Assembly: GCA_012934845.2 (NCBI GenBank)
Contig: WNNJ02002228.1
Span: 62,001 to 126,000 of the forward strand
DNA: 64,000 nucleotides
Reading direction: 5' to 3'
From: Pomphorhynchus laevis
Taxonomy: Eukaryota; Acanthocephala; Palaeacanthocephala; Echinorhynchida; Pomphorhynchidae
Shown here: positions 1 through 13,100 of the stretch, piece after piece
Layout of the letters: each line of letters begins with the position of its first letter
Position numbering within the stretch: position 1 is the stretch's first letter
Notes under the pieces: generated by a model
Database searches by the model: none
Seen by the model: only the letters and a program-made list of their open reading frames with translations
What the model was told of the DNA's origin: nothing
Made by a program: the position numbers and the translations under genes

Positions 1-1185
1 ATGATGGGATATGTTTGTTAAAAATAATTGAAACATTATGGATTTTATCTCCAGTAAAACAATGCACATTTAATGATTGGATCAAGAAGAAATTTTCAAA
101 TTTTAATTTGAATTCTATATTTCGATGGTTGCTTCAATGAAATTAAAAATGTTCATAGTTAGTCACAACAGTAATCTTCCAGTAATGGTTAATAAGACGA
201 CAGTGGCCAAATTAATCTGAGACAAAATATGAACGCAGTGGTCAAATTAATATAGCATAAAATCATGTACCACTCCTGCTCTAGCCATCTAGCCGTTCAT
301 TTTGACAGCTTTGTTATTTCGAAATCACAGGTAGATCCTGATATAACTGTTCCCCAGCTTATCTTTATAATCAATGGAAAGCTACATCCAGTTCATTATG
401 TCTACTCACTTGTAGGGCTTCAGTACATGGTTATCATTAGAAATTAAAGAAATCGATAAAAATGAGTGTAACCTTTTATTATGCTGATTGCACAACGTTA
501 GTCAGGCCAATTATGGTTGAACAATTATTGCCACTCATTTTTATTTTCTCACTATTTTATGTACATCGTCGAAATACGACAACGGTCAAATTAATCTCAC
601 ACAAACATTGGTCAATGAATTTCACACAAACGGTGGTCAAATTAATCTCACACAAAATATGACGGCAGTGTTCAAATTAATATAACACTAGATATGACGG
701 CCGTGGCCAATTTAATCTCACACAGAATATGAAGGCAGTGTTCAAATTAATATATCCCAAAATATGACGGCAATAGTTAAAATATATTATAATATATTAA
801 ATATAATATATTATATTATTATATATTTAATATTTTATTATATTTAATCTTCTATTATGGATACTTGATTTACTATTAGATGCGAGCACACAGTCACATC
901 CTTCGAAGCTCAAAATGATATAGCATTGGAATCAGGCTGCATTACTGTATAACAACGGCGGACAAGCTTTCTGGGTATTGCCGACTTGAAGAATTAAATC
1001 AATTATTTATTACATTCACCAAATAATATGAATTGCAAAACATTTGTAAATCATACCATTAGGTTGACATTTTATTTTAAATGCCAAAACAAATTTGATG
1101 TTATTTTAATGTGATTATTTCTTAAACGTTTTAGTTTAATTTGGTAGATGTAATTCTAGATTTGAATTTTAATTATTCAATTTAG
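1..1185. other. AT-rich intron or upstream DNA of the coronin gene
   Basis: No coronin-like exon could be found here, although the first visible exon (1186) starts in the middle of the beta-propeller. The stretch is therefore read as intron lying before that exon, with the earlier exons outside the window. It holds a short-unit minisatellite (see 195-790) and an AT dinucleotide-like run around 780-850. The two small ORFs at 265-447 and 462-662 have no recognisable domain and overlap the repeat, so they are not called. Confidence 0.6.
195..790. repeat. Interrupted minisatellite with alternating units
   Basis: Units built on GTCAAATTAATCTCACAC and TGTTCAAATTAATATAACA, separated by AAAATATGACGGCAGTG-like spacers, recur at about 195-270 and again at 565-790, with unrelated sequence between. 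Units alternate between a CTCACAC form and an ATATAACA form, giving a period of roughly 70-75 bp made of two related halves. No coding role is evident. Confidence 0.6.
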
Positions 1186-4100
1186 GAAGCACATGGACAC
1201 AGTGGAATTCGATCATCGAAGATATGCTTTCTAAAGGATGAACACATACTTCTCACGTGTGGATTTTCAAAGCATGGGAGTAGGCAGGTGGCACTATGGG
1301 ATATTGTAACTTAATCATTTCAATCGCTCGGACAATTTAAATCTAATTCATCGTGTTTTTAGCGTGACATGTCTGAGTCATTGGCAATTAACATTGTGGA
1401 TCACGGCAGCGGTGTAATGCTTGTCCATTACGATCCCGATCTAGAAATAATTTATCTTATTGGAAAGGTATAATATTGGAACACTTTGATTTGAAGTGCT
1501 AATTTACTGTCCAGCGTTCAACGCACTTTTAATAATCTTTTCTAAATATTTATATGAAATCCACCATATGAAATCCAAACACGCAGTAATTAGGGACGCA
1601 GAGTAAATTAATAAAATAAACAGAGTCATTTACGAACTTGCTTTATTTTAAATATAATTCAATTACACTGTCAAGAGAAAGAAAGCATTTTCATTGACGT
1701 AAAGAAATTTGTTTAAACCAAAAAATATATTAAATTAAATCAAGTATTTGTCGATACCGCAGTGCAGATTGCAAATAGTTGGTAGCAGGGCTATCGACAT
1801 TTAAGAATTATCAATAAATACCGCAAGGCAATTTATTTTTGATTTTGTTTTTTAATATATTAATTAAAATATAATATCATACCATTAGATATGATTTCAT
1901 TATGATTTCGATATATTTCATATGATATGATTATGCATAGTTTTAGCGTTTTAAAATGTTTTATAAAGGAGCACACAAAGACTAAATTCATAAAAACTGA
2001 ATATATTGAACATAGGTCTAATTTTAAAGTTATTATTTTACATAAATTAATAAATATTTTTATTTTTGCATCATATAAATATTTTTATGATTTTTATAAA
2101 TAGTTTCACGATGAAGATTTTGATATTAGCTGCTAGATTTTGATATAACGCCCATGATTATCATACCTGGCGTGGTAATTTTTTTGAAATATAATAATTA
2201 ATATAATCATTTAAATAATTATTTAAAAAGTAGTTTTCTCTGGTACAAAAGCTAATAAAAGCTTCTGTACCAGAAAGGTTGTAGAAGTATTACAGCGAAG
2301 GGTTGATGTTCTATGATAGAATCTATATATGATAAATTAGGAATTTTCATAAATGTAAATAAGTCTAACTAACTCATTATCACACAGTAAAGTCCAATGC
2401 TTTGAACAAAACCATAATCTGTTATAAAGTTGATCGACTGCGTCACTGCGTTTTATTTATCACTATATATTATTTTCTCTTTATCTATGCTCAAATACAG
2501 AGGCAAAATGAACTGGATTCCGATTAAATGATATCCCATATTTCGATAACAACATTATAAAATCGGTCGTTGACCCATTTTAATGAAGTCATTTTATAAT
2601 GAGTTCGCTAAATGTAAAGTTTGTTACACATAATCTAGTTTCTTTGCTTTCGTATTTAAATAATATTGATTATTGAATTTTCAAAATCATTGATATATGT
2701 GTCAATTCACCACTTATTTACCTTTTAAAATATAAATAAAGGTATTTTTACCCCCTTTATTAAAATATAATCACCCCGAGTTTATTACTAAACTCGCAGG
2801 GTTCCACAATGCGCCGTACTTAGCCCGACATTGTTTAATATCTACATTAATGCCCTGTCGTGTCGTCTCCAGCAATTACATCATGTATGCAGACGATCTC
2901 AAAATCTTGAGTGAAATCAGAAACCGTTCAGACATTGCACTTATAACCAGATCTTTATAAAGTGTCCGACTGGTTTTCGTCACATGACCTTATTGTGAAC
3001 ACTGCTAAGTGTCGTCATAAACATATTGGCCCGATTTGGTCCCCTGCTAATTATTTCCTCACTGATATTGCGATCGAAATAGTAGAAAGTTTTAGTGACC
3101 TAGGTATGATAATTTCGAACAGCATTCAACCCAGCCTTCATATAAAACATATACACTCCAGATGATCTCGATTATTGGGCTTCTGAGACAGACGTTTGGC
3201 TTATTATGCATAAGGAACTTAGAATCCTGTATTCTGCTCTAATACAGTTCATTTCATTATATGCGTACACTGGCACTTACGAAAACACATGCACATTTAC
3301 TAGGGGATACTCCGAAAAGTGACTTGATTAGTCATTGGTATAGGAAAGCTTTTATACCAAGACAGACAAAGGCATCTCAATTTATCATTAATTGAAGAGA
3401 TGCTTAGAAATGACGACTTGATCGTAGCGTGGAAAAATTTTCACACTCTTGACAACGTTTTGAAACTACTCTTTTCTGTGAGCGAACTCACAGCTCCGCG
3501 GGCATTATTTTACGCTCCAATAAAGGCGCAGACGCAATAAGAAATATAGGGATGTCTTAGACAAGGTAGCACAAAACTAGAACCAATTTCCTGCAAATCT
3601 CTGACAAAAGTCAGTCAATTACAAAACTCATTGAGACAGATAATCTTGAAGGATGGATTGTGTGAATTGAGATAGTTTATTGAATTAGTTTTAATTTTTT
3701 TATTATTTATATTACATATGAATGTTTCTGTGTCAAGCTCTTATGCTCGAACTTGAAGAGGAACTTAAATAAAAATAAAAAAATAATTGTTTAATGTAAT
3801 TACTTAAAATAATTGTTAAATATAATTGTGTAATTGGGATAGTTGTTTTAAATGATTAATATAATCGTTTAATATAATTCAATATAGTTTGATATAATTG
3901 TTTAATATAAGTGCTAAATATAATTGTTTAATATAAATGTCTAATATAATTGTTTAATATAAATGTCTAATATAATTGTTTAATATAAATGTGTAATATA
4001 ATTGTTTAATATAAATGTGTAATATAATTGTTCAATATAATTGCAATATAAATTTGATTAATATAATTGTTTAATATTATTGTATAATAAAATTACTTAA

Positions 4101-7100
4101 TATAATCGTTTAATATAATTACTTAATATAATTGTTTAATATAATTGTTTAATATAAATGTCTAATATAATTGTTTAATATAAATGTGTAATATAATTGT
4201 TCAATATAATTGCAATATAAATTTGATTAATATAATTGTTTAATATTATTGTATAAAAAATACTTAATATAATCGTTTAATATAATTGTTTAATATAATT
4301 ACTTAATATAATTGTTTAATATAATTGTTTAATATAAGTGTTTAATATAATTGTTTAATATATTGTTCAATATAATTGTTAAATATATTGTTCAATATAA
4401 TTGTTTAATATAATTGTTTAATATAATTAGGACCTATAGTTTTTTAATATATTCGTTTAATATAATTGTTTAATATAATTGTTTAATATAGTAAACCATT
4501 AATGTTTTGTTATGTGAAGAGAAGTGAAAACTTAATGATTATTTACATAAAATATAAGGTAAATTTATGTTTAAATAATTATATTATCAATATATTTTGC
4601 TTACTCGCTACCAATTTATTTTATCAAAGGGCGACGGCAACTTTCGATATTATGAGATCATGAAAAAGGAACCCTATTTTTACTACCTATCTGAATATGT
4701 ATCATCCCATCCACAGCGTGCATTCTGTGCGATGCCTAAACTCGGATTGGATTTTTCTAAAAATGAAATAGCCAGAATCTATAAACTATATGCAACAGGA
4801 TCGCTATGCGAACCAATTTCAATAATAGTACCTCGCAAATCAGAACAGTTTCAATCAGATATTTATCCAGACACATTAGACTGCGTTCCTGCTATGACTG
4901 CCGAAGAATGGCTTGCGGGTGAAAATCGTTCTCCACAATTTGTTTCTGTCAAGGTATATTAATATTTGTCATTTTGTTATTTTGCTAGATACTCAATTAA
5001 TTAGTTTGAATTTTAAATAAATGATTCTTTTAAATAACAAAATAATGTTAAGTACATCAACAGGGACATCAACAAAAATTTAAGTCATATTATAATTTCA
5101 TCTTTCTAGAAGTCTTCATCACTTCTTCATGACTTCAGATCTAGGGTTATCTAAGCACCCCCAACCGATCCAACACTCCGCCTTCCAACTGAACCACTCG
5201 GGGTCTTTCACCCCCACCCCGAAGAATCCAATCGGCGAGAACTATGCTGGGTAAACGAGATACGAGGAGCTTAAGAAACGTTAGCCCTTGCTCTGGGGGA
5301 CGTCCTCTCGAAAAGAAGACTGATCCCGAGATAGCCCAGGTGCCCCAAAAGCGCACCTGGGTTTTCCCTTTCAATGCATATGATGGACCCGTTTCAGGGC
5401 CCACCTAGCTTTATTAAGGATACGTTTAAGTCTATCCAGGTCAGCTTTCGCCGACCAGTTCACCGTAACGATGAAACCCAGGTATTTTACTCGACTTGTG
5501 AAGGTAGCTGGTGGTTCAGAGGCAAATATGCAGGAGAGCGCAGAGAGTACTAATCTCTTGCATTTTTTCTTTGTTGCAGGGGTGTCATGAAAGACGACCA
5601 TCTGCGATTTTGCGGAGTTTAAAACAAGATTGGATTTGGGTAATTGGTATTTTAATCTTAAAAAGAAGCGGCTGATGTCAGAGACTACGTCTTTACACCT
5701 GTATCCAGTGAACAGGGCTGTGGTGTCATCAGCGTACACCACCAGACGTTGTTCGCGTTTAAATATTTTGAATAGATTAATAGAAGCAGCAAGATACAAG
5801 AATGGAGAAAGTGGGGAACCTTAAGGCACGCCTATAATAGGGTAGAACTGACGCGCATCAGGGTCGTCTTCATAGTAAAATCACTTGGTGTACAGCAGGA
5901 TCTCCACCCTGTTCACAATTCTCGCAGGCAACCCGAGGGATCTGAGAGAAGAGATCACAAAGGGAATGGAGATACGGTCAAATGCAGCAGAAAAATCAAG
6001 GAAAACAACTACAACGGGACGATGACTGTTATCCCGACAAAACTGCTCCACCTCACCAATTGCAGAATGGACCGAGCGACCTTTGACGAACCCATGAAAA
6101 CCTAAACGGATTAAATTACGCCTACTGAAATGGTCGCGGATTTTACGCGCAAGCGCTTTTTCGTAAATCAACACGAGGGCATTTTGAATCGAAATGGGTC
6201 GCAGATCTTTAGGGCATGAGCAGGATTTTTTCTTAGGAATAAAAACACGCTTACTAATATTGATGCCTGCTACATCAGATGGGGAGGCTAAAAGCATGGT
6301 GACGGCCACCTCCCTTCTCTGATCGGCTGTCAAAAGCAGACAGACACGAGAAGAAAGTGGAGCAACGGATTTGGAGGTGCCCGGAAGTGGACCCCAAGAG
6401 TTGAGAATATCCGTAACAGATAAATCTCTACTCCTGAAGTCACTCCAAAGCGGGATTGGTTGAGGAGATTGCGTGGCGCCATAGTTGTGTAGGGCTAGTG
6501 ACTCCTCTAAAACTTTTTCAATGCCTATCGTACCTATCCAACCCAATGCCCTATCCTTCCAACACACAAACTTTTCCTTCTTGAAAATCTTTCAAAAGGA
6601 AGACTGAGAAGGATTAAGGCGAGCAATTCTCGCCTTATCCCTTCCCAGCTGGAACTATATCTAGTACTCCAGTATTCATTCGAGAGAATCTGTCTAACGG
6701 AAGCAGAGAGGTTAAGAAGGTTCAGCAATTTAGCTAGAACCTTGATTTTTGTCGGAGTGGGATTGAATAAGCGACCTTTATAGGTAGTCGATAGAATCGC
6801 GGTAGCTTGCGAAAAGAGGTAGGTATTAAGTTCGGTTAAACTCTCATTTCTTATTCTGGGGAAGAGTTGGATAGCCGCCTAAAAGAAGGCCACTCTGATC
6901 GAATAAAAGTGAAACCTCCTTCTAAGTAACGTATCCTCATCTATCCGCCAACGAATAAGGTCATGAGAGGTGGACAATTTTTGACGCGACTGCTCCGTAC
7001 AGAGGAGTTTAAGCAACTACCTCGAATGAAGCAGTAAAATGTCGAAGATAGAATTTGTAGAAGTGCAATGAAAGGTGGGGGAAGGTGGTATGTGAATAAA

Positions 7101-10100
7101 TAACTGTTCCTAGCTCTGCGAAGTGCTGCATTGATCCAACGACCATTTCTGTCGTTAAAATCTCCAAGTATCATGTCATAGCCGCTGTCCATAATACCAT
7201 CCATGATGTCACGGTTCTTGTGAATCTCCCCTGGACGAATATAGACATTGGCTAGACTGAGGCGTTTACCGTTCTTACAGAGTGAAACTACCAATCAAGA
7301 CAGGGCTGGACACGAGAAATTTAATAGGAGTGAAAACCCCTAAGGAGCACTTAACTAAGGTCAAGAGTCCTTGAGATGAAGATGAGTGAGGAGGGGTTAT
7401 GTACGGAGTATAGTGGGAACAGATATGCTTTGGAATAAATCGAGTAATGTCCTGGGGGAGACGGATAGACCGCGTTTCCTGAAGGACTATAACATCTGCA
7501 TCTCTACCAGATAGAAGTATAATGGCAGAAGCACATCGAGAGTTCCACTGAAGGATATTCAGTGAAAAAAGCTCACGAGTATTCTGCATTGTGATGGACT
7601 AGTTGGATTGGGGGATTGCCAACCTTTACAGAGCTAGGTGCAGGAAGGTTTCCCTTCCAGCCACCAGCCCCGTCCAGGGTAGGTACTTGCCCCTGGGCAA
7701 TGTCTTCATTTCCCCGATTGTATGTCGTCTTCGCCTTTATCATCTACCCTAGCTTTAGATGGGGGATGAAATTGGCCGACCCCCCCCTTTTTAGATATTG
7801 GCACTACCGATTGAACTGGAATGGACGGCGACTGAAACAGGGCCGAAAAAAGTGATTGGACCAAAAGTTCAGTCTGTTTCTTAGATTCGGCAAATCTTAA
7901 GTCAATAATCTTTATTAGCTCAGAATCAGTCGAACTTCTGGAGTTAGTTGGGGCCGAGGAGGTCGCTGCATCGGATTAGGATACTGGAATCTTAGAGGCC
8001 GAAGTGGAAAACATATTAATGTACTTTTTGAAGGTAGCACACTTTCTGCTCCATGCAGGGTGTGGACCTCCACAATTGGACCATGAGGATGGAGCCAAGC
8101 ACTTATTACCAGAATCTGTATCTTTACATGAAGATGAGCCACACACCCCACATGTGGCAGGGAGGGAGCAACTGGAGGCCCAGTGCCCCCACTTATGATA
8201 TCTGCCTCAGCGGGGGTAGGTGTATTATTCTCTCCCTACGATCCGGAATCTAAGGTTAAAACCCATAAAATGGTTAAAGTTGTTTTCTTTAGTAATTCTG
8301 CTTGCCCTAAGGCAGCCGAGCAGAACCGATGTTGATAGGAAAACTATTCTTACCCAACAGGGGGCGAATGTTAGATAGTTTGTACATGTTTTTTTAGTAA
8401 TTTGACATCCTCTTCTTCAAGTTGAGTAGGTAGATTACTAATTTTGAGAGAAGCCAGTATTGGTTTACATTCGAAAGTTGCAATATCACTAAAGTTCTTG
8501 CCGAAGTAGTTCTTGTAACTATCCAGGATGTCCTGGGAAGAGAAAGATATCCTTTTTCCAATTTCACTATAACGAACGGCGTTAAAGATCACTCTATTCC
8601 TGGGAGTTGATGCAAATTCGCGTATAAATCTATTATAAAGCATGTGCCTCTCTATAGGCTTTTTAAGGGTTATAATACCCAAATTATCTATTTTGGGGAT
8701 GGGGGAAGTAATTCCCCTTCCCCACGAACAACAGAAATGTTACTCACCTTTGTTCCGGATTGAATATGGCAAGAATATACCTTTTTGTCGTCCAAAATAT
8801 TGGAATTCTTTATCGTTTTTGCTGCAAAATCGTTTGAGTTGCAAATGATTGATCCTCCGTCACTCATTTTTCGTTAATAACTTTTTGAATTAGTGTGAAC
8901 GTAATTAGATGTTAAAACGCTAAGTCATGGTTTGAATTTTAATCATATATTTGTTTTCTTTTCTATTGCTTGGCACCTTTAAAAATTTTCCAATGTGTTA
9001 AAAATACAGTATGTCGAATGCTCAAGAATATAAAATTCATTTGTTCATTTTCTTGCAAGTCACCGAATTCAACATTCCCGTCAACATCGTGATGTAACAA
9101 TGAAATTGCTGAGATTGTGTACAATTAAATTCATAAACTGTTCCTTTTGTTATCTCTTCTCTCAGGTTCCTTGGGTTGCCTGTGAGAATTGCTAACAGGA
9201 TGTAAATATTGTTGTATACAAAGCGATTCTTCTATGAAGTCGATCCTGATGCACCTTAATTCTACCCTATTACGGGTGTGCCTCAAGGATCCCCACTTTC
9301 TCCTATCTTATATCTTGCTGCCTCTACTGAACTATACAAGAAATTCAAACGCGATCAACATCTAGTGGTATATGCTGATGATACCACAGCAGTGTTCTCT
9401 GGACGCAGGTATTAAGATGTAGTCTCTGACATCAGTCGTTTCTTTTTAAGATTAAAAGATCAGTTGCCATCATCCAATCTTGTTTTAAACTCCGAAAAAT
9501 CGCAGGTGATCATCTTTCATGGCCCCGCCACCAAAATAAACTCAGGAGATTAGCGCTCTCTGCACTCCCCTCCATTTGCAACCTCAACCACTCCCTATCT
9601 TCACGAGTCGAATAAAATATCTCGGGTTAACCGTTACGGTGAATTGGTAGGAAAAGGCTAGCCTAGATAGAATTAAACGTATCATGAAAAAAGCTAGCTG
9701 GTCCCTGATTCGGGCCCATCATATGTCATTGAATGGGAAACCCAATTGCTTCTTTAGAGGTACTTAGGCTATCTCGGGATTAGTCTTCTTTCTTACGGGA
9801 CGTCCCCCAGAGCAAAGATTAAAGTTTCTTAAGCTCCTCATCTCGCGATTACCGAGCATAGTCCGCCTCGATTGGATTCTTCAAGGAGTGAAAGACCCCG
9901 GGTGGTTCAATCGGAGAGCGGCCTGTTGGATTGGCTGGAAGGCTCAGATCCCACTGGACCTGATGCCGTAAAGACAAATGAAGACAATAAGATCTGATAT
10001 TTTGTTTTACTTTTCTGATATTCTGATGTTTTTAAACTTTCTAGTAGTTGTAGCTTATTATTTAACAAAGTCTTTATTATTATAAAATGAACAATTTTTA

Positions 10101-13100
10101 AAAAACAGTCTACTTTCTGTAGTTGTGATGATGCTAGCAGCATCTCGCATATAAAAGTAAATTAAAAAGCTATCGAAACCTGATAACATGACAGTTTCTT
10201 CTGATTATCTATAATCTTTATTCTGATACATCATATTTCATTTATTAGTCAAATCATAACAATTGATATAAATTATATAAAATCTTATATAACAATTATT
10301 TATTATTTATAATTATTTATTATTTAATTATTTTATTTTTATTTATCACTATGTTTAATTGTTGACTATAGAAGGAGATTAAAAAGACAGACAGGTCGTC
10401 AACGGATTTTTAAATTAAATTATTAATTTTTGACGTAGACGCTGATCTGACTTGTATAATCAAGTGCAAGAAATTATTTTAAGTACTTTCTTGACTGTAC
10501 AAATTGATAGTTTTATTGAAGCGAGACTGGCCTTTTATAATTATGTAGAATGAAAATTCCATATCCGGTAAACGAAAATTAATTAAACGAAAACCTGATT
10601 AGAGCAGTTCCTCCTGATGACCTCTAATCTTTATTTTGATACTAATCTATTATTCATTAGTCAATTCATAAAAATTGACTTTTATTTCAAATTTAAATTT
10701 TACATTTTAACTTGATATAAATTATATAAATCTTATATAACAATTATTTATTATTTATAATTATTTATTATTTTATTATTTGAATTTTATTTAGGATTAT
10801 TTTTAATTTGTAAATTAAAAATTAAATACATAGAGTCAGTTAGCTGATCTGCAAAATTCCAAATTAAAAAATGGATAAAAATGTTTTGTATCTTATAAAA
10901 TTTACCTTATATTTTTCATATGTGATTGTTTTCTGATAGTTGTTAAAAGAACGTCATAAAATGTCAAGTGAAAATGCTTTCGATATTTTAAAATATCGGC
11001 TTTAAAAATCTAAAACACCTAAAATAGGACGAATGTTTTGGTGAATCGAATTTTTTGGCAGAAATTTTTAAAGGTCTATATTAAGTGATTTTTGAGTAAA
11101 ACAATCTTCTTGATTAAAATCCTGTCTTTTACTTTACACAGAATATGAATATCTAAAATTTATAAGACTTTGTCATTTTTCAATTTTAGGAATTACAGAG
11201 AAACGCAGTAGCTGTAACTAGTAAATTTAATAAACAGCGAAGCGAGTCGTTAAACCCTCCATCATTACATCATCCTTCTCGGATCCAAAACTCCGGAAGC
11301 GATAAGGAGGTGGACGCAACTAATCCTCATGGACGATCCTTATCTTTGAATCAATATGATGCTAAAGAGAATAATGTTGGTTTCTGCGCAACTGATAATG
11401 AGCAAATCAAAGGTCAACAATCGCAGCAGGTTAATGACACCGATGATCATGTGAATCGTCAATTTTATAATACACCGGAAATGCTTTACACTCCGATAAC
11501 AAAGCGAAATAGCGTTTTAGAGAATGTTCGTAAATTAGAAGATACAATAAAACGATTCAATAATGGAACATATTCACTAACAACATCCAATCAATATGGT
11601 AAAGCGTCTTACAGGTAAGTGTTCATTTTGACTTCATCTGTTTTAGCGATTGCCTATTTGTTCTCACGCAAATGCTATCGCACGCATTTTGTTCTTTTTA
11701 AAATAGATGATTTCTGTGAATGTATATTGATTGATATAGCTCATTACCGAGATATTCGTCGACAGCCACGTGGCCTCGGTATGAAATAGAATATTCCACC
11801 GAAGACAACTACGACAAAAAGAAAATGGACAATACTCAATGTCAGTACAAAATTCAGATAGCGATACCGTTGATCAAACACAACAACACTATACTACCTA
11901 TTTGTCAATCAAATGATACAACCTGTTTCCCATTTACATCTGAATTGCTAACATCTTCCAAAGTCAACGTCTCAAAAACAAATAGCCAGACAATTGAGTC
12001 TTCTTCTTTATCTTTCTGGAAATCAAAACATATCGCGTTGAATTGCAATAACATGTCAGCTGCTGCTCAAGATGCACGAAGGTTGTAGTAATTGCTTTGC
12101 TTCCATATATTTTCACAAATAAAATAAAAAAAACCACTAAAGCTACATTACCATTACACCTCAAGTTTAAATGCAAATATTTTTTTTGTAAATTTTAGTG
12201 AAATATCAAAAGGGTTTAATCGAAAGGTCAAAGAAATGAGCCAAGTCTTCGAAAGATGGCAGACTGTTAATGAAAATGAAACACCACGGAAGAGTAAATC
12301 CTCGAGATCATTAGGATCAAAAGAAAATGATATTATCAAGGTAAACTAATAAAATACAAACCTTTAATCATAAAAGTTAATATTGTACTTTTATATATTT
12401 ATTCTTAAAATTCTTGATATATTAAATATATTATTAAATATATTTATTATATAAAATAATATTTTAATACATTTAGTAATACTTTAATATACTTGGTATA
12501 TTAAATATATTAAATATTCGCTTAAATATATTTATTATATAAAATAAAATTTTAATATATTTATTAATACTTAAATATACTTGACATATTAAATAATATA
12601 TTTAATATGTTTAATATATTAAATCTATAGTTATATCTATATATATTTAATATATTTAATCTACTTTTATGCTGATTATCTAAACATAAATTTAAAGTTT
12701 TGCATATTCTTTAGTTGATAATAGCAAGTTGATAAATGATATACAGTTTCTGTCATGATTGTCGTGAGAAAATATATTGTTCGTAAATTCATTGAAACTT
12801 TGATTAGTAAAGGGTCAATGTACAGAATTTATCTAATGGTTGACTTAAACAGTTTAAATTGATTATACAATTTATACAATTTGAACGGTTTAAAGGAAGA
12901 TTTAAGAAATGATCTCGGAACAAAGGTGTTACAAGACGGGATATATAAATTTGTAATTTAAAATTATTTAAATAATGGCAGCTTTATAATTATAACTAGA
13001 ATATTTATTTTGTAAATTACAAGGTAATTATGATTTTTAATAAATTATTATTTTATTTTGAAATAATTTTTATCAACAAAAAAACCAGTTATAAGTTGTT

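Larger units (their letters stand above)
1468..4629 (+). other. Coronin intron of 3.16 kb
   Basis: Phase-0 intron between the exon ending ...YLIGK and the exon starting GDGNF. From 1468 to about 2770 it is AT-rich without recognisable features apart from a short inverted repeat near 2238-2273 (CTGGTACA...TGTACCAG). The second half holds a decayed LINE (2775-3785) and a 13-bp minisatellite (3780-4490). Confidence 0.8.
4954..11189 (+). other. Coronin intron of 6.2 kb packed with retroelements
   Basis: Phase-0 intron (donor AAG|GTATATT, acceptor CAATTTTAG|GAATTAC). It contains an antisense LINE (5105-8850), a sense 5'-truncated copy of the same family (9170-9985) and two PLE tail fragments (10165-10345 and 10590-10795). 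The rest, 8850-9170 and 10800-11189, is AT-rich DNA without visible features. Confidence 0.8.

Noticed and set aside
265-662. Two small ORFs of 60 and 66 codons
   Set aside because: No domain, partly made of minisatellite, and not related to the coronin exons expected here.
10165-10795. LTRs of a retrovirus-like element (two direct copies)
   Set aside because: The repeats match the tail of the Penelope-like element, not an LTR, and no coding sequence lies between them.
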